DNA of 64,000 bases from Streptomyces reniochalinae (GCF_003323735.1 NZ_QOIM01000021.1:124001-188000), one strand, 5' to 3'; counted from the stretch's first letter, positions 43,203 through 53,612 are shown. The notes: generated from the sequence alone by a model not told the origin. Program-made: numbers and translations.

Positions 43203-44906
43203 TCAGGTTTCCGCGTGCTGCCCGGGCTCCGCGTGCTGCCCGGGCTCCGGGTAGCGGCGCGGAGTCCACACGCTCGTCCGCTCCCCGTCCGTCCGCGCCC
43301 TCGTCTGCGAGGACCCGACGATCAGCAGGGTGCGCATGTCGACCTGCGCGGGGTCGAGTTCCGCCAGGCGCACGATGTGCACCCGCTCCCCCTCGCCGCC
43401 CACGTCGCGGGCGACGACGACCGGCGTGTCCGGGGCGCGGTGCTCCAGCAGGACCTCGCGCGCCTTGCCGACCTGCCAGGTACGGCTCTGGGAGCCCGGG
43501 TTGTAGAGGGCGACCGCCAGGTCGGCCGCGGCGGCGGCCCGCAGGCGCTCCGCGATGACCTCCCACGGCTTGAGGCGGTCCGAGAGGGAGAGGACGGCGT
43601 AGTCGTGGCCCAGCGGGGCCCCCACGCGGGCCGCCGCCGCGTTGGCGGCCGTCACCCCCGGCAGTACGCGTACGGGAACGTCGGTGTACGGCGCCTCGGA
43701 GGCCGCCTCCACCACCGCCGTCGCCATGGCGAACACGCCCGGGTCACCGCCCGAGACGACCGCCACCCGGCGCCCGCGCCGTGCCATCTCCAGCGCGAAC
43801 TCGGCGCGCTCGGCCTCCACCCGGTTGTCGGAGCCGTGGCGGCGCTGGCCGTCGTGGCGGGGGATCCGGTCGAGGTAGGTGGTGTAGCCGACGAGGTCGG
43901 TGGCGGCGGCCAGCGCGCCCCGCGTCTCGGGCGTCAGCCACAGCGGCCCGGCGGGCCCGGTCCCGACGACCACGACCTCACCGGCCGCGCCGGCGCCTCC
44001 GGTTTCGGCCTCGGACGCGGTTGGGGCTCCGGTTCCGGGTTCGGCTGCGGCGGCACGGGGGTCGTGGGCGCCCACCTTGCTGGGCAGGACCGCCACCGAG
44101 AAGTACGGCACCGAGTCGGCGTCCACGTCAGCGACCAGCCCGGTGCGCTCCCCCTCCATGGTGGCGCGCTCGACGTAGCGGGCCTCTGCCAGCCGACCCG
44201 AACGCTCCAGCGCCCGCCGCACCTTGGGGAAGGTACGGCCCAGTTTCATCACGGCCACCGCGTCGCTGGAGGCGAGCCGTGCGGCCAGTTCCTCCTCGGG
44301 CAGTGTGCCCGGCAGGACGGTCAGCGCCTCCTCGGCCTCCGACAGGGGCGTACCGAGGCGGGCCGCCGCCGCGCTGACGGAGGTCACGCCGGGAACGACC
44401 TCCGTCGGGAAGCGGTGGGCCAGGCGCTTGTGCATGTGCATGTAGGAGCCGTAGAAGAGGGGATCGCCCTCGGCCAGCACGGCGACGGTCCGGCCCGCCT
44501 CCAGGTGCGCGGCCAGCCGTGCCGAGGCTTCCGCGTAGAACTCCTCCAGCGCGCCCCGGTATCCGCCCGGGTGGTCGGTGGACTCGGTCGTGACCGGGTA
44601 GACCAGCGCCTCCTCGACGTGGTCGGCGCGCAGGTGACGGGAGGCGATGGACCGGGCGATCGAACGCCCGTGCCGGGCACTGTGGTAGGCGACGACGTCC
44701 GCCTCGGTGATCGCCTCCACGGCCCGTACGGTCATCAACGACGGGTCGCCGGGGCCGAGTCCGACGCCGAGCAACCGCCCGGTGCCACCGGCGCGTGCGC
44801 CGCTGGTTCCGCCGCTCTCGCCTGCCGGCGGGGCTTGCGGCGGGCCTGGCGGCGGGGCCTGCCGTGGCGGGGTGGGCTCCTGGCGGGGGTCGTCCGGGCT
44901 CGTCAC
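43203..44906 (-). CDS. cobIJ: Precorrin-2 C20 / precorrin-3B C17 methyltransferase fusion (CobI-CobJ)
   Basis: A 567-residue fusion. The CobI half: GVGLGPGDPSLMTVRAVEAI, VLAEGDPLFYGSYMHMHKRL and VMKLGRTFPKVRRALE. The CobJ half starts near residue 290 (VVVVGTGPAGPLWLTPETRG, VSGGDPGVFAMATAVVEAA, YNPGSQSRTWQVGKAREVLL). It performs the C20 and C17 methylations with ring contraction. I used GTG 44904-44906 because GGAGGA lies nine bases upstream; GTG 44913-44915 overlapping the cobH stop (GTGA) adds three residues. Part of the cobG-cobH-cobIJ operon. Confidence 0.95.
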   Translation of the reverse strand: MTSPDDPRQEPTPPRQAPPPGPPQAPPAGESGGTSGARAGGTGRLLGVGLGPGDPSLMTVRAVEAITEADVVAYHSARHGRSIARSIASRHLRADHVEEALVYPVTTESTDHPGGYRGALEEFYAEASARLAAHLEAGRTVAVLAEGDPLFYGSYMHMHKRLAHRFPTEVVPGVTSVSAAAARLGTPLSEAEEALTVLPGTLPEEELAARLASSDAVAVMKLGRTFPKVRRALERSGRLAEARYVERATMEGERTGLVADVDADSVPYFSVAVLPSKVGAHDPRAAAAEPGTGAPTASEAETGGAGAAGEVVVVGTGPAGPLWLTPETRGALAAATDLVGYTTYLDRIPRHDGQRRHGSDNRVEAERAEFALEMARRGRRVAVVSGGDPGVFAMATAVVEAASEAPYTDVPVRVLPGVTAANAAAARVGAPLGHDYAVLSLSDRLKPWEVIAERLRAAAAADLAVALYNPGSQSRTWQVGKAREVLLEHRAPDTPVVVARDVGGEGERVHIVRLAELDPAQVDMRTLLIVGSSQTRARTDGERTSVWTPRRYPEPGQHAEPGQHAET

Positions 44907-44911
44907 CGGGC

Positions 44912-45559
44912 TCACTCCTCCTCGCTGGCGATGGCGTTGAGCGCGGCCACGGCCAGCGCGCTGCCGCCCCGCCGTCCGTGCACGATCAAGTGGTCGAGCC
45001 CCGAGGGGTGCTCGGCCAGTGCCTGCTTCGACTCGACCGCGCCGACGAAGCCGACGGGCACCCCGATCACCGCGGCGGGCCGCGGTGCGCCCTCCGCGAC
45101 CATCTCCAGGAGCCTGAAGAGCGCGGTGGGCGCGTTGCCGACGGCGACGACGGCGCCCTTCAGCCGGTCCCGCCACAGTTCGAGGGCCGCGGCGGTGCGT
45201 GTCGTGCCCGACTCGGCCGCGAGAGCGGGGACGCGCGGGTCGGCGAGGGTGCAGACCACCTCGTTGTCGGCCGGCAGCCGCCTGCGGGTGACACCACTGG
45301 CGATCATGGCGACGTCGCACAGGATGGGCGCTCCCGCGCGCAGCGCGGCGCGGGCCCGCGCGACGGCTTCGGGCGTGTGGGCGAGGTCGCGTACGAGGTC
45401 GACCATGCCGCAGGCGTGGATCATCCGCACCGCGACCTGAGCGACATCGGGGGGCAGCCCCGCCAGATCCGCCTCGGCGCGGATGGTGGCAAAGGACTGC
45501 CGGTAGATGGCAGCGCCGTCCTTCTCGTACTCGAACACTGTTGGTCTGCTCTCGCTCAT
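44912..45559 (-). CDS. cobH: Precorrin-8X methylmutase
   Basis: A 215-residue protein matching CobH/Cbi[36 protein letters not shown] (with the catalytic His), [20 protein letters not shown] and [15 protein letters not shown]. It moves the methyl group from C11 to C12 to give hydrogenobyrinate. The ATG overlaps the stop of cobG (ATGA at 45556-45559), and its own stop overlaps a start of cobIJ, so the three are translated as a chain. Confidence 0.96.
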   Translation of the reverse strand: MSESRPTVFEYEKDGAAIYRQSFATIRAEADLAGLPPDVAQVAVRMIHACGMVDLVRDLAHTPEAVARARAALRAGAPILCDVAMIASGVTRRRLPADNEVVCTLADPRVPALAAESGTTRTAAALELWRDRLKGAVVAVGNAPTALFRLLEMVAEGAPRPAAVIGVPVGFVGAVESKQALAEHPSGLDHLIVHGRRGGSALAVAALNAIASEEE

Positions 45560-47067
45560 CGGTTCGTCGGGGCGGGTCGTCCACAGGTGTGGCCACGGGC
45601 CGCTGCCACGGCGGCGGCGAGTTCCGTGTGCGCGTCGTCGCAGGGGACCACAGGCGCGGACGAGGCGGACGCCGGTTCCGGTGTGCGGCTCGCGCGGACG
45701 GCCGTCACGCGGTACCCCTCGGCCTCCGCGACCACGTCCACGTGGTCACCTCGCGGACGGCCGCACCGTCGCGCGCAGCCCGACCAGTGGACGGGCAGCT
45801 CGTGCCGGCCTGCCGGGGAAGCGTCCGCGGGGCGCGCGGCCGCCCGCGGCGCCGGGGCTGCCGCCGCCGTCACACAGGCGGCCGCGTCCATGCGGACATC
45901 CGCCAGCGCCTTGCCGCATCCCGGCCGCCCGGTGCACGCCCCCACCCCGCGCCACGGGGAGGCGGGCCGCGTCACCAGCCCGGCGTCGCCGAGTGCCGCC
46001 AGCGCGCCCTCCGCCGCCTCGTCCCCGACCCCGGGGACGACGACGCCGCGCCACGGCGTCACCCGCAGTTCTCCGGTGCCCGCGTGGCGGGCCGTACGCG
46101 CCAACAGCCGCCACTGGCCAGCGCTCAGGCGTCCCAGCGGTGCAAGGACGGACAGCGCGACGCCGTGGCCGCCGGGGGCACCGGAGCCGCCGAGGGCCCT
46201 GACGAGGCCCGGCACGGGGCCCTCCGGCGGCGCGGCCGCCGCACGCGCGGGGGACGGCGGAAGGGGGCAGGTGAGAGCGTCCGGTCCGGCCCGCTCCGCC
46301 GTGCGGCGCAGGACGCTGCCGTGGGCCTCCGGCGGCAGATCGTCGATCCGCCAAGCCCCATCTCCGTACGCGCGCACGACCTCGACGAACGCCTCGGCGG
46401 CGGCGAGTGCGGCGCGAGGGGCGAGAGCGTCGGGAACGTGCAGCACGCCCGTCTCGCCGTCCGCGCGTTCGCCCTCACCACTGCCCAGGCGCAGCAGCGC
46501 GCCCCCGTCGCCCAGCGCGAGCAACGTCACGTCCGCACCCAGCGCCAAGACGTCCCCGCGCCCGTCGTCCAGGGCGAACAAGAACCGCCCCGACAGTTCG
46601 CTCGCCTCTTCGCTCGCGCACAGAAGCCGGTCCAACTCGACGAGCCAGGAGCGCACGTCGCGATGTCCGCCGCCGTCCAGTCCCGACAGTGGCGAGGCCA
46701 CGATGTTGCGTACCCGCTCGTGCGAGGCGGAGGGCAGCAGCCGCGCGGCCTCCAGCAGGCGCCCCAACTCTTCGGCTGACCGCGCCTCCAGGCCGCGGAG
46801 TTGCAGGTTTCCGCGGGAGGTCAGGTGCAGTGCGCCGTCGCCGAGGTGCAGCGCGGCAGCGGCCAGCGCCTCCGCCTGTGCGGCGTCCAGTACCCCGCCC
46901 GGCACCCGGACACGTGCCAGCGCCCCGTCGTCCGCGTGGTGCAGCCGCAGCGCTCCCGGGCACGCGTCCCCGCGCGCACGGGGCGCCGCGCAACGTGTTG
47001 CATCAGCAACTGTCGCGGCGTCCTGAGCGGACGAGGGCGAGGGGGTCACGGCCATGGCCGCGAGCAT
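45556..47067 (-). CDS. cobG: Precorrin-3B synthase
   Basis: A 503-residue enzyme of the sulfite/nitrite reductase family. The half-domain [13 protein letters not shown] and the siroheme/iron-sulfur loops [18 protein letters not shown] and [20 protein letters not shown] hold the four cysteines of the 4Fe-4S cluster. CobG uses oxygen to make precorrin-3B. The ATG at 47065-47067 ([13 protein letters not shown]) is used; an ATG four codons later is possible. It is divergent from cobN, and the cobalamin riboswitch lies in the 290 bp between them. Confidence 0.93.
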   Translation of the reverse strand: MLAAMAVTPSPSSAQDAATVADATRCAAPRARGDACPGALRLHHADDGALARVRVPGGVLDAAQAEALAAAALHLGDGALHLTSRGNLQLRGLEARSAEELGRLLEAARLLPSASHERVRNIVASPLSGLDGGGHRDVRSWLVELDRLLCASEEASELSGRFLFALDDGRGDVLALGADVTLLALGDGGALLRLGSGEGERADGETGVLHVPDALAPRAALAAAEAFVEVVRAYGDGAWRIDDLPPEAHGSVLRRTAERAGPDALTCPLPPSPARAAAAPPEGPVPGLVRALGGSGAPGGHGVALSVLAPLGRLSAGQWRLLARTARHAGTGELRVTPWRGVVVPGVGDEAAEGALAALGDAGLVTRPASPWRGVGACTGRPGCGKALADVRMDAAACVTAAAAPAPRAAARPADASPAGRHELPVHWSGCARRCGRPRGDHVDVVAEAEGYRVTAVRASRTPEPASASSAPVVPCDDAHTELAAAVAAARGHTCGRPAPTNR

Positions 47068-47124
47068 ACCCACCGGCAAGGGCGCCCTCCCGCACGGAGC
47101 CGAACCCCCGTACGATGCCTGCTG

Positions 47125-47250
47125 AGCGCGTACCACCCGGTCCGCGCTCATCGCCGGCGACGGCGACTGGGGAGGAAGCCGGTGGAAATCCGGCGCGGTC
47201 CCGCCACTGTGAGCCCGGCCACGGCCGGGTGAGTCAGGAACTCCCTTCCC
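47125..47250 (+). promoter_or_regulatory. Adenosylcobalamin riboswitch upstream of cobN
   Basis: The conserved core GGAAGCCGGTGGAAATCCGG is followed by GCGGTCCCGCCACTGT (B12 box GCCACTGT at 47203-47210) and GTGAGTCAGGAAC. Downstream a 10-bp stem (47284-47293 with 47329-47338) ends right next to the cobN ribosome site GAGGAAGG (47338-47345), so ligand binding could hide that site. A possible -10, TACGAT, lies at 47111. Confidence 0.92.
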
Positions 47251-47357
47251 CGAGCTCTCGGCTCCTGCCCGGTCTCCGGCCGGCGGGGTGTCCAGGGGCA
47301 GGGAGACCCATACCGACACCCGGGGCGTGGACACCCCGAGGAAGGGCCGACCGCAGC

Positions 47358-50300
47358 ATGCTGCTCTCGTCACGCGACGCCGCTCAGGGGGACGTCACCC
47401 CGCGGGTGATCCTTCTCCTCTCGACCTCCGACACGGACCTCCTCAGCGCCCGCGCGGCGAACGAGAGCGCGCGCGCCGCGAACGGGGCGGCGGCCTCCTC
47501 CCCGGCCGCGACCCCCCTCTCGTACCGGTACGCCAACCCCTCCCGGCTGTCCGAAGGGGCGCTCCAGGAGGAGCTCGGCGCGCTTCTCGACGGTGCCGAC
47601 CTCGTCGTCGTCCGCCTGCTGGGCGGGATCCGTGCCTGGCAGCAGGGCGTCGACCTGCTGCGCGAGAGCGGCCGTCCGCTCGTCGTCCTGACGGGCGAAC
47701 AGGCACCGGACGCCCAGCTGATGGCCGCGTCGACGGTGCCGATCGGTGTGGCCGCCGAGGCGCACGCCTACCTGGCACACGGCGGTCCCGCGAACCTCAC
47801 GCAGCTGGCCGGGTTCCTCTCGGACACGGTCCTGCTGACCGGGCACGGCTTCGAGCCCCCCGCCCCGGCGCCCTCGTGGGGCGCGCTGCGGCGGGATCCG
47901 GGACCGCACGCGGCGGCGCTGCCCGCCGACGCGCCGACCGTGGCGGTGCTCTACTACCGCGCCCATCACATGAGCGGGAACACGGCGTTCGCCGCGGCGC
48001 TGTGCGACGCGATCGAGGCGGCGGGCGGCAGGGCGCTCCCGCTGTACGTGGCGTCCCTGCGCACGCCGGAGCCCGAGCTCGTCGAGGAGCTGCGTGCGGC
48101 GGACGTGATCGTCACGACCGTGCTGGCGGCGGGCGGTGCGGGCGGCACCAAGCCGGCCGACGCCGGGGCGGGCGGTGACGACGAGGCGTGGGACGCGGGC
48201 GCACTCACCGGTCTCGATGTGCCGATCATCCAGGCGCTGTGTCTGACGGCGCCCCGCGCGGACTGGGAGCGCAACGACGAGGGCGTCTCCCCGCTCGACG
48301 CGGCGAGCCAGATCGCAGTGCCGGAGTTCGACGGCCGCCTGATCACCGTGCCGTTCTCCTTCAAGGAGATCGACGAGGAGGGCCTGCCCTCGTACGTCGC
48401 CGACCCGGAGCGGGCGGCGCGGGTCGCGGGCATCGCGGTGCGGCACGCCAGGCTGCGGCACATTCCGGCCGGAGAGAAACGGCTGGCGCTCGTGCTGTCG
48501 GCGTATCCGACCAAGCACGCGCGGATCGGCAACGCGGTGGGTCTGGACACACCGGCCAGTGCGATGGCGCTGCTGCGGCGTCTCCTTGAGGAGGGGTACG
48601 ACTTCGGCCCGCCCGAGGACATCCCGGGCCTGGTGCCCGGGGCCGACACCGCTTCCGCCGAGGAGGGCGGGGCCCACGCCGCCTCCGCCGAGGAGGGCGG
48701 TACTCGCTCAACCGTCACCCCCCAAGGTGGTGACGCCCACGCAACACCCCCCGGGCAGGCCGCCGACGAAGCCGACGAAGGCCGCGTAGCCGACGGCAGC
48801 GGCGAGCACGAGGGCGACGCGCTCATCAGGGCGCTCATCGACGCGGGCGGCCACGACCAGGACTGGCTGACCGAGGAGCAACTGGCCCGCAACCCGGTCC
48901 GTATCCCGGCGGCGGACTACCGCCGCTGGTACGCCACGCTGCCGCGGGAGCTGCGGGACGCGGTCGAGGAGCACTGGGGTCCCCCGCCGGGCGAGATGTT
49001 CGTCGACCGTACGCACAACCCCGAGGGCGACATCGTGCTGGCGGCGCTGCGCCGCGGCAACCTGCTGGTCCTCATCCAGCCGCCCCGCGGTTTCGGCGAG
49101 AACCCGATCGCCATCTACCACGACCCCGACCTGCCGCCTTCGCACCACTACCTGGCCGCCTACCGCTGGATCGCCGCCCCGCGCGCCGAAGGCGGCTTCG
49201 GTGCGGACGCGATGATCCACCTGGGCAAGCACGGGAACCTGGAGTGGCTGCCGGGGAAGAACGCGGGCCTGTCCGCCGCCTGCGCGCCCGACGCGGCGCT
49301 GGGTGACCTCCCGCTCGTCTACCCGTTCCTGGTCAACGACCCGGGAGAGGGCACACAGGCCAAGCGCCGGGTGCACGCCACACTCGTCGACCACCTCGTC
49401 CCGCCGATGGCGCGCGCCGACTCCTACGGTGACATCGCCCGGCTGGAACAACTGCTGGACGAGTACGCGCAGATCTCCTCGATGGACCCGGCGAAGCTGC
49501 CGGCGATCCGGGCGCAGATCTGGACGCTGATCCAGGCGGCGAAGCTCGACCACGACCTCGGCATGGAGGAGCGACCGGACGACGAGGGCTTCGACGACTT
49601 CCTGCTGCACGTCGACGGCTGGCTGTGCGAGGTGAAGGACGCCCAGATCCGCGACGGCCTGCACGTGCTGGGTGCCGCGCCCGGCGGCGAGGACCGGGTG
49701 AACCTCGTCCTGGCCATCCTGCGCGCCCGCCAGATCTGGGGCGGCGCGCACACGCTGCCGGGCCTGCGGGAGGCACTGGGCCTGGACGAGTCGGCTGCGA
49801 CCCGCGCGGCCTCGGACGCTGCGGAGGCGCGAGCCCGCGCACTGGTCGAGGCGATGGAGGAGGCCGGATGGGACCCGGCGGCGGTCGAGCGCGTGGCCGC
49901 CGGGCAGCCCGCGCAGGTCGCCGGCATCCTCACCTTCGCCGCCCGGGAGGTGGTGCCACGGCTGGAGGCGACCACCGACGAACTGGACCACACGGTGCAC
50001 GCGCTGGCGGGCGGCTTCGTCCCCGCCGGGCCCTCGGGGTCGCCGCTGCGCGGACTGGTCAACGTCCTTCCGACGGGCCGCAACTTCTACTCCGTCGACC
50101 CGAAGGCCGTACCCTCCCGGCTCGCATGGGAGACGGGCCAGGCACTGGCCGACTCCCTCCTGGAGCGGTACCGCGGCGACAACGGCGAGTGGCCCACCTC
50201 CGTCGGCCTGTCCCTGTGGGGGACGAGCGCCATGCGCACCGCGGGCGACGACATCGCCGAGGCCCTGGCCCTGCTGGGCGTCCGCCCCGTGTGGGACGAC

Positions 50301-51260
50301 GCCTCGCGCCGGGTGACGGGGCTCGAACCGGTCCCGTACGAGGAGCTGGGACGCCCCCGCATCGACGTGACGCTGCGCATCTCCGGGTTCTTCCGCGACG
50401 CGTTCCCGCACACGGTCGGGCTGCTGGACGACGCGGTGCGCCTGGCCGCGGGACTGGACGAGCCGGACGAGGTGAACTTCGTGCGCGCCCACACCCGCCA
50501 GGACCTGGCCGAACACGGGGACGAACGCCGCGCCACCACCCGCATCTTCGGCTCCCGCCCCGGCACGTACGGCGCGGGCCTCCTGCAACTGATCGACTCC
50601 CGCGACTGGCGCACGGACGCGGACCTCGCCGAGGTCTACACCGTCTGGGGCGGATACGCCTACGGGCGGGAACTGGACGGCCGTCCGGCCCGCGAGGAGA
50701 TGGAGACCGCCTACAAGCGGATCGCGGTGGCCGCCAAGAACACCGACACCCGCGAGCACGACATCGCCGACTCGGACGACTACTTCCAGTACCACGGCGG
50801 CATGGTCGCCACCGTGCGCGCCCTGCGGGGCACCGCGCCCGAGGCCTACATCGGCGACTCCACCCGCCCCGAGACGGTGCGCACCCGCACCCTGGTGGAG
50901 GAGACGTCCCGCGTCTTCCGGGCCCGCGTCGTCAACCCCAAGTGGATCGAGGCGATGCGCCGCCACGGCTACAAGGGCGCCTTCGAACTGGCGGCGACGG
51001 TCGACTACCTCTTCGGCTACGACGCCACCACCGGCGTGGTGGCCGACTGGATGTACGACAAGCTCACCGAGGCCTACGTCATGGACGAGGCCACCCGCGG
51101 CTTCCTCCAGGACACCAACCCCTGGGCGCTGCACGGCATCGCGGAACGCCTCCTGGAGGCCGAGTCCCGCGGCATGTGGTCGAAACCCGATCCGGCCGCA
51201 CTCGACGCGCTGCGCCAGATCTACCTGGAGACGGAAGGGGAGCTGGAAGGCGACGAGTGA
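47358..51260 (+). CDS. cobN: Cobaltochelatase large subunit CobN
   Basis: A 1300-residue chelatase that inserts cobalt into hydrogenobyrinic acid diamide, with ATP-driven partners CobS/CobT or ChlI/ChlD that are not in the window. Family stretches: LYYRAHHMSGNTAFAAALCD, VPIIQALCLTAPRADW, IHLGKHGNLEWLPGKNAGLS, LLPTGRNFYSVDPKAVPSRL-like text (reads VNVLPTGRNFYSVDPKAVPS) and YFQYHGGMVATVRALRG. Residues about 432-490 form a low-complexity insert with a near-repeat of ASAEEGG. ATG 47358 follows GAGGAAGG. Controlled by the riboswitch just upstream. Confidence 0.97.
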   Translation: MLLSSRDAAQGDVTPRVILLLSTSDTDLLSARAANESARAANGAAASSPAATPLSYRYANPSRLSEGALQEELGALLDGADLVVVRLLGGIRAWQQGVDLLRESGRPLVVLTGEQAPDAQLMAASTVPIGVAAEAHAYLAHGGPANLTQLAGFLSDTVLLTGHGFEPPAPAPSWGALRRDPGPHAAALPADAPTVAVLYYRAHHMSGNTAFAAALCDAIEAAGGRALPLYVASLRTPEPELVEELRAADVIVTTVLAAGGAGGTKPADAGAGGDDEAWDAGALTGLDVPIIQALCLTAPRADWERNDEGVSPLDAASQIAVPEFDGRLITVPFSFKEIDEEGLPSYVADPERAARVAGIAVRHARLRHIPAGEKRLALVLSAYPTKHARIGNAVGLDTPASAMALLRRLLEEGYDFGPPEDIPGLVPGADTASAEEGGAHAASAEEGGTRSTVTPQGGDAHATPPGQAADEADEGRVADGSGEHEGDALIRALIDAGGHDQDWLTEEQLARNPVRIPAADYRRWYATLPRELRDAVEEHWGPPPGEMFVDRTHNPEGDIVLAALRRGNLLVLIQPPRGFGENPIAIYHDPDLPPSHHYLAAYRWIAAPRAEGGFGADAMIHLGKHGNLEWLPGKNAGLSAACAPDAALGDLPLVYPFLVNDPGEGTQAKRRVHATLVDHLVPPMARADSYGDIARLEQLLDEYAQISSMDPAKLPAIRAQIWTLIQAAKLDHDLGMEERPDDEGFDDFLLHVDGWLCEVKDAQIRDGLHVLGAAPGGEDRVNLVLAILRARQIWGGAHTLPGLREALGLDESAATRAASDAAEARARALVEAMEEAGWDPAAVERVAAGQPAQVAGILTFAAREVVPRLEATTDELDHTVHALAGGFVPAGPSGSPLRGLVNVLPTGRNFYSVDPKAVPSRLAWETGQALADSLLERYRGDNGEWPTSVGLSLWGTSAMRTAGDDIAEALALLGVRPVWDDASRRVTGLEPVPYEELGRPRIDVTLRISGFFRDAFPHTVGLLDDAVRLAAGLDEPDEVNFVRAHTRQDLAEHGDERRATTRIFGSRPGTYGAGLLQLIDSRDWRTDADLAEVYTVWGGYAYGRELDGRPAREEMETAYKRIAVAAKNTDTREHDIADSDDYFQYHGGMVATVRALRGTAPEAYIGDSTRPETVRTRTLVEETSRVFRARVVNPKWIEAMRRHGYKGAFELAATVDYLFGYDATTGVVADWMYDKLTEAYVMDEATRGFLQDTNPWALHGIAERLLEAESRGMWSKPDPAALDALRQIYLETEGELEGDE

Positions 51261-51309
51261 CGCCCGGGCCCGGGCGGTCCCCCGCCCGGTGCCCCTCCTT
51301 CCCCGGCGC

Positions 51310-51966
51310 TCACCCGCCCGGCGTCACCAGGCCCACCTCGAAGGCGAACACCGCCGCCTGCGTACGGTCCCGCAGCCCCAGCTTGACCAGGATCCGGCTC
51401 ACGTGGGTCTTGACCGTGGACTCCGCCACGATCAGGTGCTCGGCGATCTCCCCGTTGGAGAGCCCCTGGGCGACCAGCGCCAGCACCTCGGTCTCCCGCT
51501 CGGTGAGCTCCTCCACGCGCTCGGTGGCCTGCGGACGCGGGCCACCCAGCCGGGAGAACTCGGTGATCAGCCGCTTGGTCACCGTCGGTGCGAGCAGCGC
51601 CTCGCCCGAGGCCACCACCCGGACCCCCTCGGCGAGCTGACCCGTGGAGGCGTCCTTCAGCAGGAAGCCGCTGGCTCCGGCACGCAGCGCCTGGTAGACG
51701 TACTCGTCCAGGTCGAAGGTGGTGAGGATCAGCACCTTCGTACCGGAGTCGAGGGCCGCGATCTCCTTCGTGGCCTCAAGACCGTTCATGCCGGGCATGC
51801 GGATGTCCATCAGCACCACGTCGGGCCGGAGTTCGGCCACCTTCGCGACCGCCTCCTCACCCCCGGCCGCCTCGCCCGCGACCTCGATGTCCGGCATCGC
51901 CCCCAGCAGCACGGAGAACCCCTCGCGGACCATGGCCTGGTCGTCGACGATCAAGACCCGGATCAC
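51310..51966 (-). CDS. NarL/LuxR-type response regulator
   Basis: A 218-residue response regulator. The receiver domain has DDQ near residue 8, the phospho-acceptor Asp in VLMDIRMPG near 53 and the Lys in LLKDAS. The C-terminal HTH (LTERETEVLALVAQGLSNGE, then IAEHLIVAESTVKTHVSRIL) is of the LuxR class. The ATG overlaps the histidine kinase stop (ATGA at 51963-51966). Targets unknown; convergent with cobN. Confidence 0.95.
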   Translation of the reverse strand: MIRVLIVDDQAMVREGFSVLLGAMPDIEVAGEAAGGEEAVAKVAELRPDVVLMDIRMPGMNGLEATKEIAALDSGTKVLILTTFDLDEYVYQALRAGASGFLLKDASTGQLAEGVRVVASGEALLAPTVTKRLITEFSRLGGPRPQATERVEELTERETEVLALVAQGLSNGEIAEHLIVAESTVKTHVSRILVKLGLRDRTQAAVFAFEVGLVTPGG

Positions 51967-53426
51967 GCCGCGCCCTCCCCGGCGCCGCCGCCCACGCCAG
52001 GCCGCGCCGGGCCCGCCAGCCGCCCGGAGCCCGCCGCGGGCCGTGCCGGGCCCGCCGCCTCGGCCGGCGCCGTGGCACCGGCGGGCAGGAAGACCGCCAC
52101 CTCGAAGCCGCCTTCCGGCGTGCCGGACGCGGTCATCTCCCCGCCCAGCACCTGCACCCGCTCCCGCATGCCGAGCAGCCCGTGCCCGCCACCGCCCCGC
52201 GGGGGCGGGGCCGCGGCCCCCGCCCCGCCCCCCAAGCCCGAAGGCCGCTGCTCCGGCGCCCCGTTGACCACCCGTACGCCCAGGCCGCCGAGCACGTAGG
52301 ACAGCTCCACCCGGGCCGCGGCGCCGGGGGAGTGGCGCAACGCGTTGCTCAGCGCCTCCTGCACGATGCGGTACGCGGACAGCTCCACCCCCTGCGACAG
52401 CGGCGCGACCGCACCGGTGACCACGCTGTCGACCTCCAGACCCGCGGAGCGCACGCTCTCGTACAGCGCGTCGAGGTCGGCGAGGGTGGGCTGCGGGGCC
52501 TGCGGCGCGTCGTCGGCGTACGCGTCGGGATCCTCCGCCCGTACGACACCGAGGATGCGGCGCAGCTCGGTCAGCGCGGCCACGGCGTTCTCCCTGATGG
52601 TGGCGAACGAGGTCGCCAGCTCGGGCGGGGCCTCCGCCACCCGGTAAGGGGCGGCCTCCGCCTGGATGGCGATGACGGACATGTGGTGGGCGAGCACGTC
52701 GTGCAGCTCACGGGCGATGGTGTTGCGCTCCTCCAGCAGCGTACGGCGGGACCGTTCGCGCGCGGTGACGGTCTCCGTCTCCACCACGTGCTGCCGCTCC
52801 TGGCGCCACGCCCGAATGGCCGCGGCGGTCACCAGCGCCACGGCGGCGAACGTCGCGATCGAGGGCAGCGCCGTCATGACGCCGCCGGTCAGCGCCGCGA
52901 GCAGCGTGCTGACCGCCACCGTGACCAGCCACATCTCCGCCGCGACCCGGGGGCGGGTGCGCAGCACCACGAGCACCATCACGAACAGGTGCCCCGCCAT
53001 CGCGATCTCGGTGCGCGGCTCGGTGAACGAGTACAGCGACGTCGGCAGACTGAGCACCACCGCGCACAGCGACATCCAGTACGCCCCCACGGGGCGGAAG
53101 ACCACCATGCCCACGGACATCGACACCAGCACGGTGAACACCAGGTCGAACAGCGCGCCGGAGGCGCGGAACTCCACGGTCTTGGTCGTGCAGACGAGGA
53201 AGAACAGCACCGCGGCGGCCATCACAGCGCCGTGCGGCAGCCACCGCACGTACCGGCCCAGCCCGCCGGGCAGCCGCTTCTCCCAGTGGGCCACCCACCC
53301 GGCTCGGAGCGGAGGCAGCGGATCGTATCCGAACGGATCGGACAGCAGGTCCCCGCGCAGGTTCGCGAACCCGTGCCGGGCCAACCGGGCCTCTGGGCGG
53401 ACATCGTTCTGATGCGTCTGCGTCAT
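51963..53426 (-). CDS. Sensor histidine kinase (HisKA_3 type)
   Basis: A 487-residue membrane kinase. Five or six hydrophobic segments lie in residues 50-200 (LPHGAVMAAAVLFFLVCTT through MTALPSIATFAAVALVTAAA). The HisKA_3 dimer helix is ERNTIARELHDVLAHHMSVI, with the phospho-accepting His. The GHKL ATPase region has EALSNALRHSPG and GGHGLLGMRERVQVLGG. It pairs with the response regulator that overlaps its stop. The signal is unknown. The Ala/Gly/Pro-rich C-terminal tail is an addition often seen in Streptomyces. Confidence 0.95.
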   Translation of the reverse strand: MTQTHQNDVRPEARLARHGFANLRGDLLSDPFGYDPLPPLRAGWVAHWEKRLPGGLGRYVRWLPHGAVMAAAVLFFLVCTTKTVEFRASGALFDLVFTVLVSMSVGMVVFRPVGAYWMSLCAVVLSLPTSLYSFTEPRTEIAMAGHLFVMVLVVLRTRPRVAAEMWLVTVAVSTLLAALTGGVMTALPSIATFAAVALVTAAAIRAWRQERQHVVETETVTARERSRRTLLEERNTIARELHDVLAHHMSVIAIQAEAAPYRVAEAPPELATSFATIRENAVAALTELRRILGVVRAEDPDAYADDAPQAPQPTLADLDALYESVRSAGLEVDSVVTGAVAPLSQGVELSAYRIVQEALSNALRHSPGAAARVELSYVLGGLGVRVVNGAPEQRPSGLGGGAGAAAPPPRGGGGHGLLGMRERVQVLGGEMTASGTPEGGFEVAVFLPAGATAPAEAAGPARPAAGSGRLAGPARPGVGGGAGEGAA

Positions 53427-53558
53427 ACCGCCACGCTATGCAGCGGCCCGCCCCCGGGTCGTCCGCACAGAAGATGATCCGCCCGGCTCCGTCTCAAGTA
53501 CTACCCCAGGTACACGGCACCGCTGCCGTCTCGTCCATCGCCGCCACCTCCATGAAGG

Positions 53559-53612
53559 GGGGAGGGCTCCCCATTTGTGCCGACGATAGCATCACGCCGG
53601 GGAGGACTCCCC
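53559..53612. promoter_or_regulatory. Paired palindromes before the TetR gene
   Basis: GGGGAG-N2-CTCCCC occurs twice, at 53559-53572 and 53599-53612, each followed by a TTT-rich step, with centres 40 bp apart. A -10-like GATAGC lies between them (53585). The second copy is 19 bases before the ATG. These look like operators for the TetR protein encoded next and could shut its promoter. Confidence 0.7.

Noticed and set aside
48708..51134. An 808-codon minus-strand frame opposite cobN
   Set aside because: It has no recognisable domain and mirrors the third-position GC bias of cobN.
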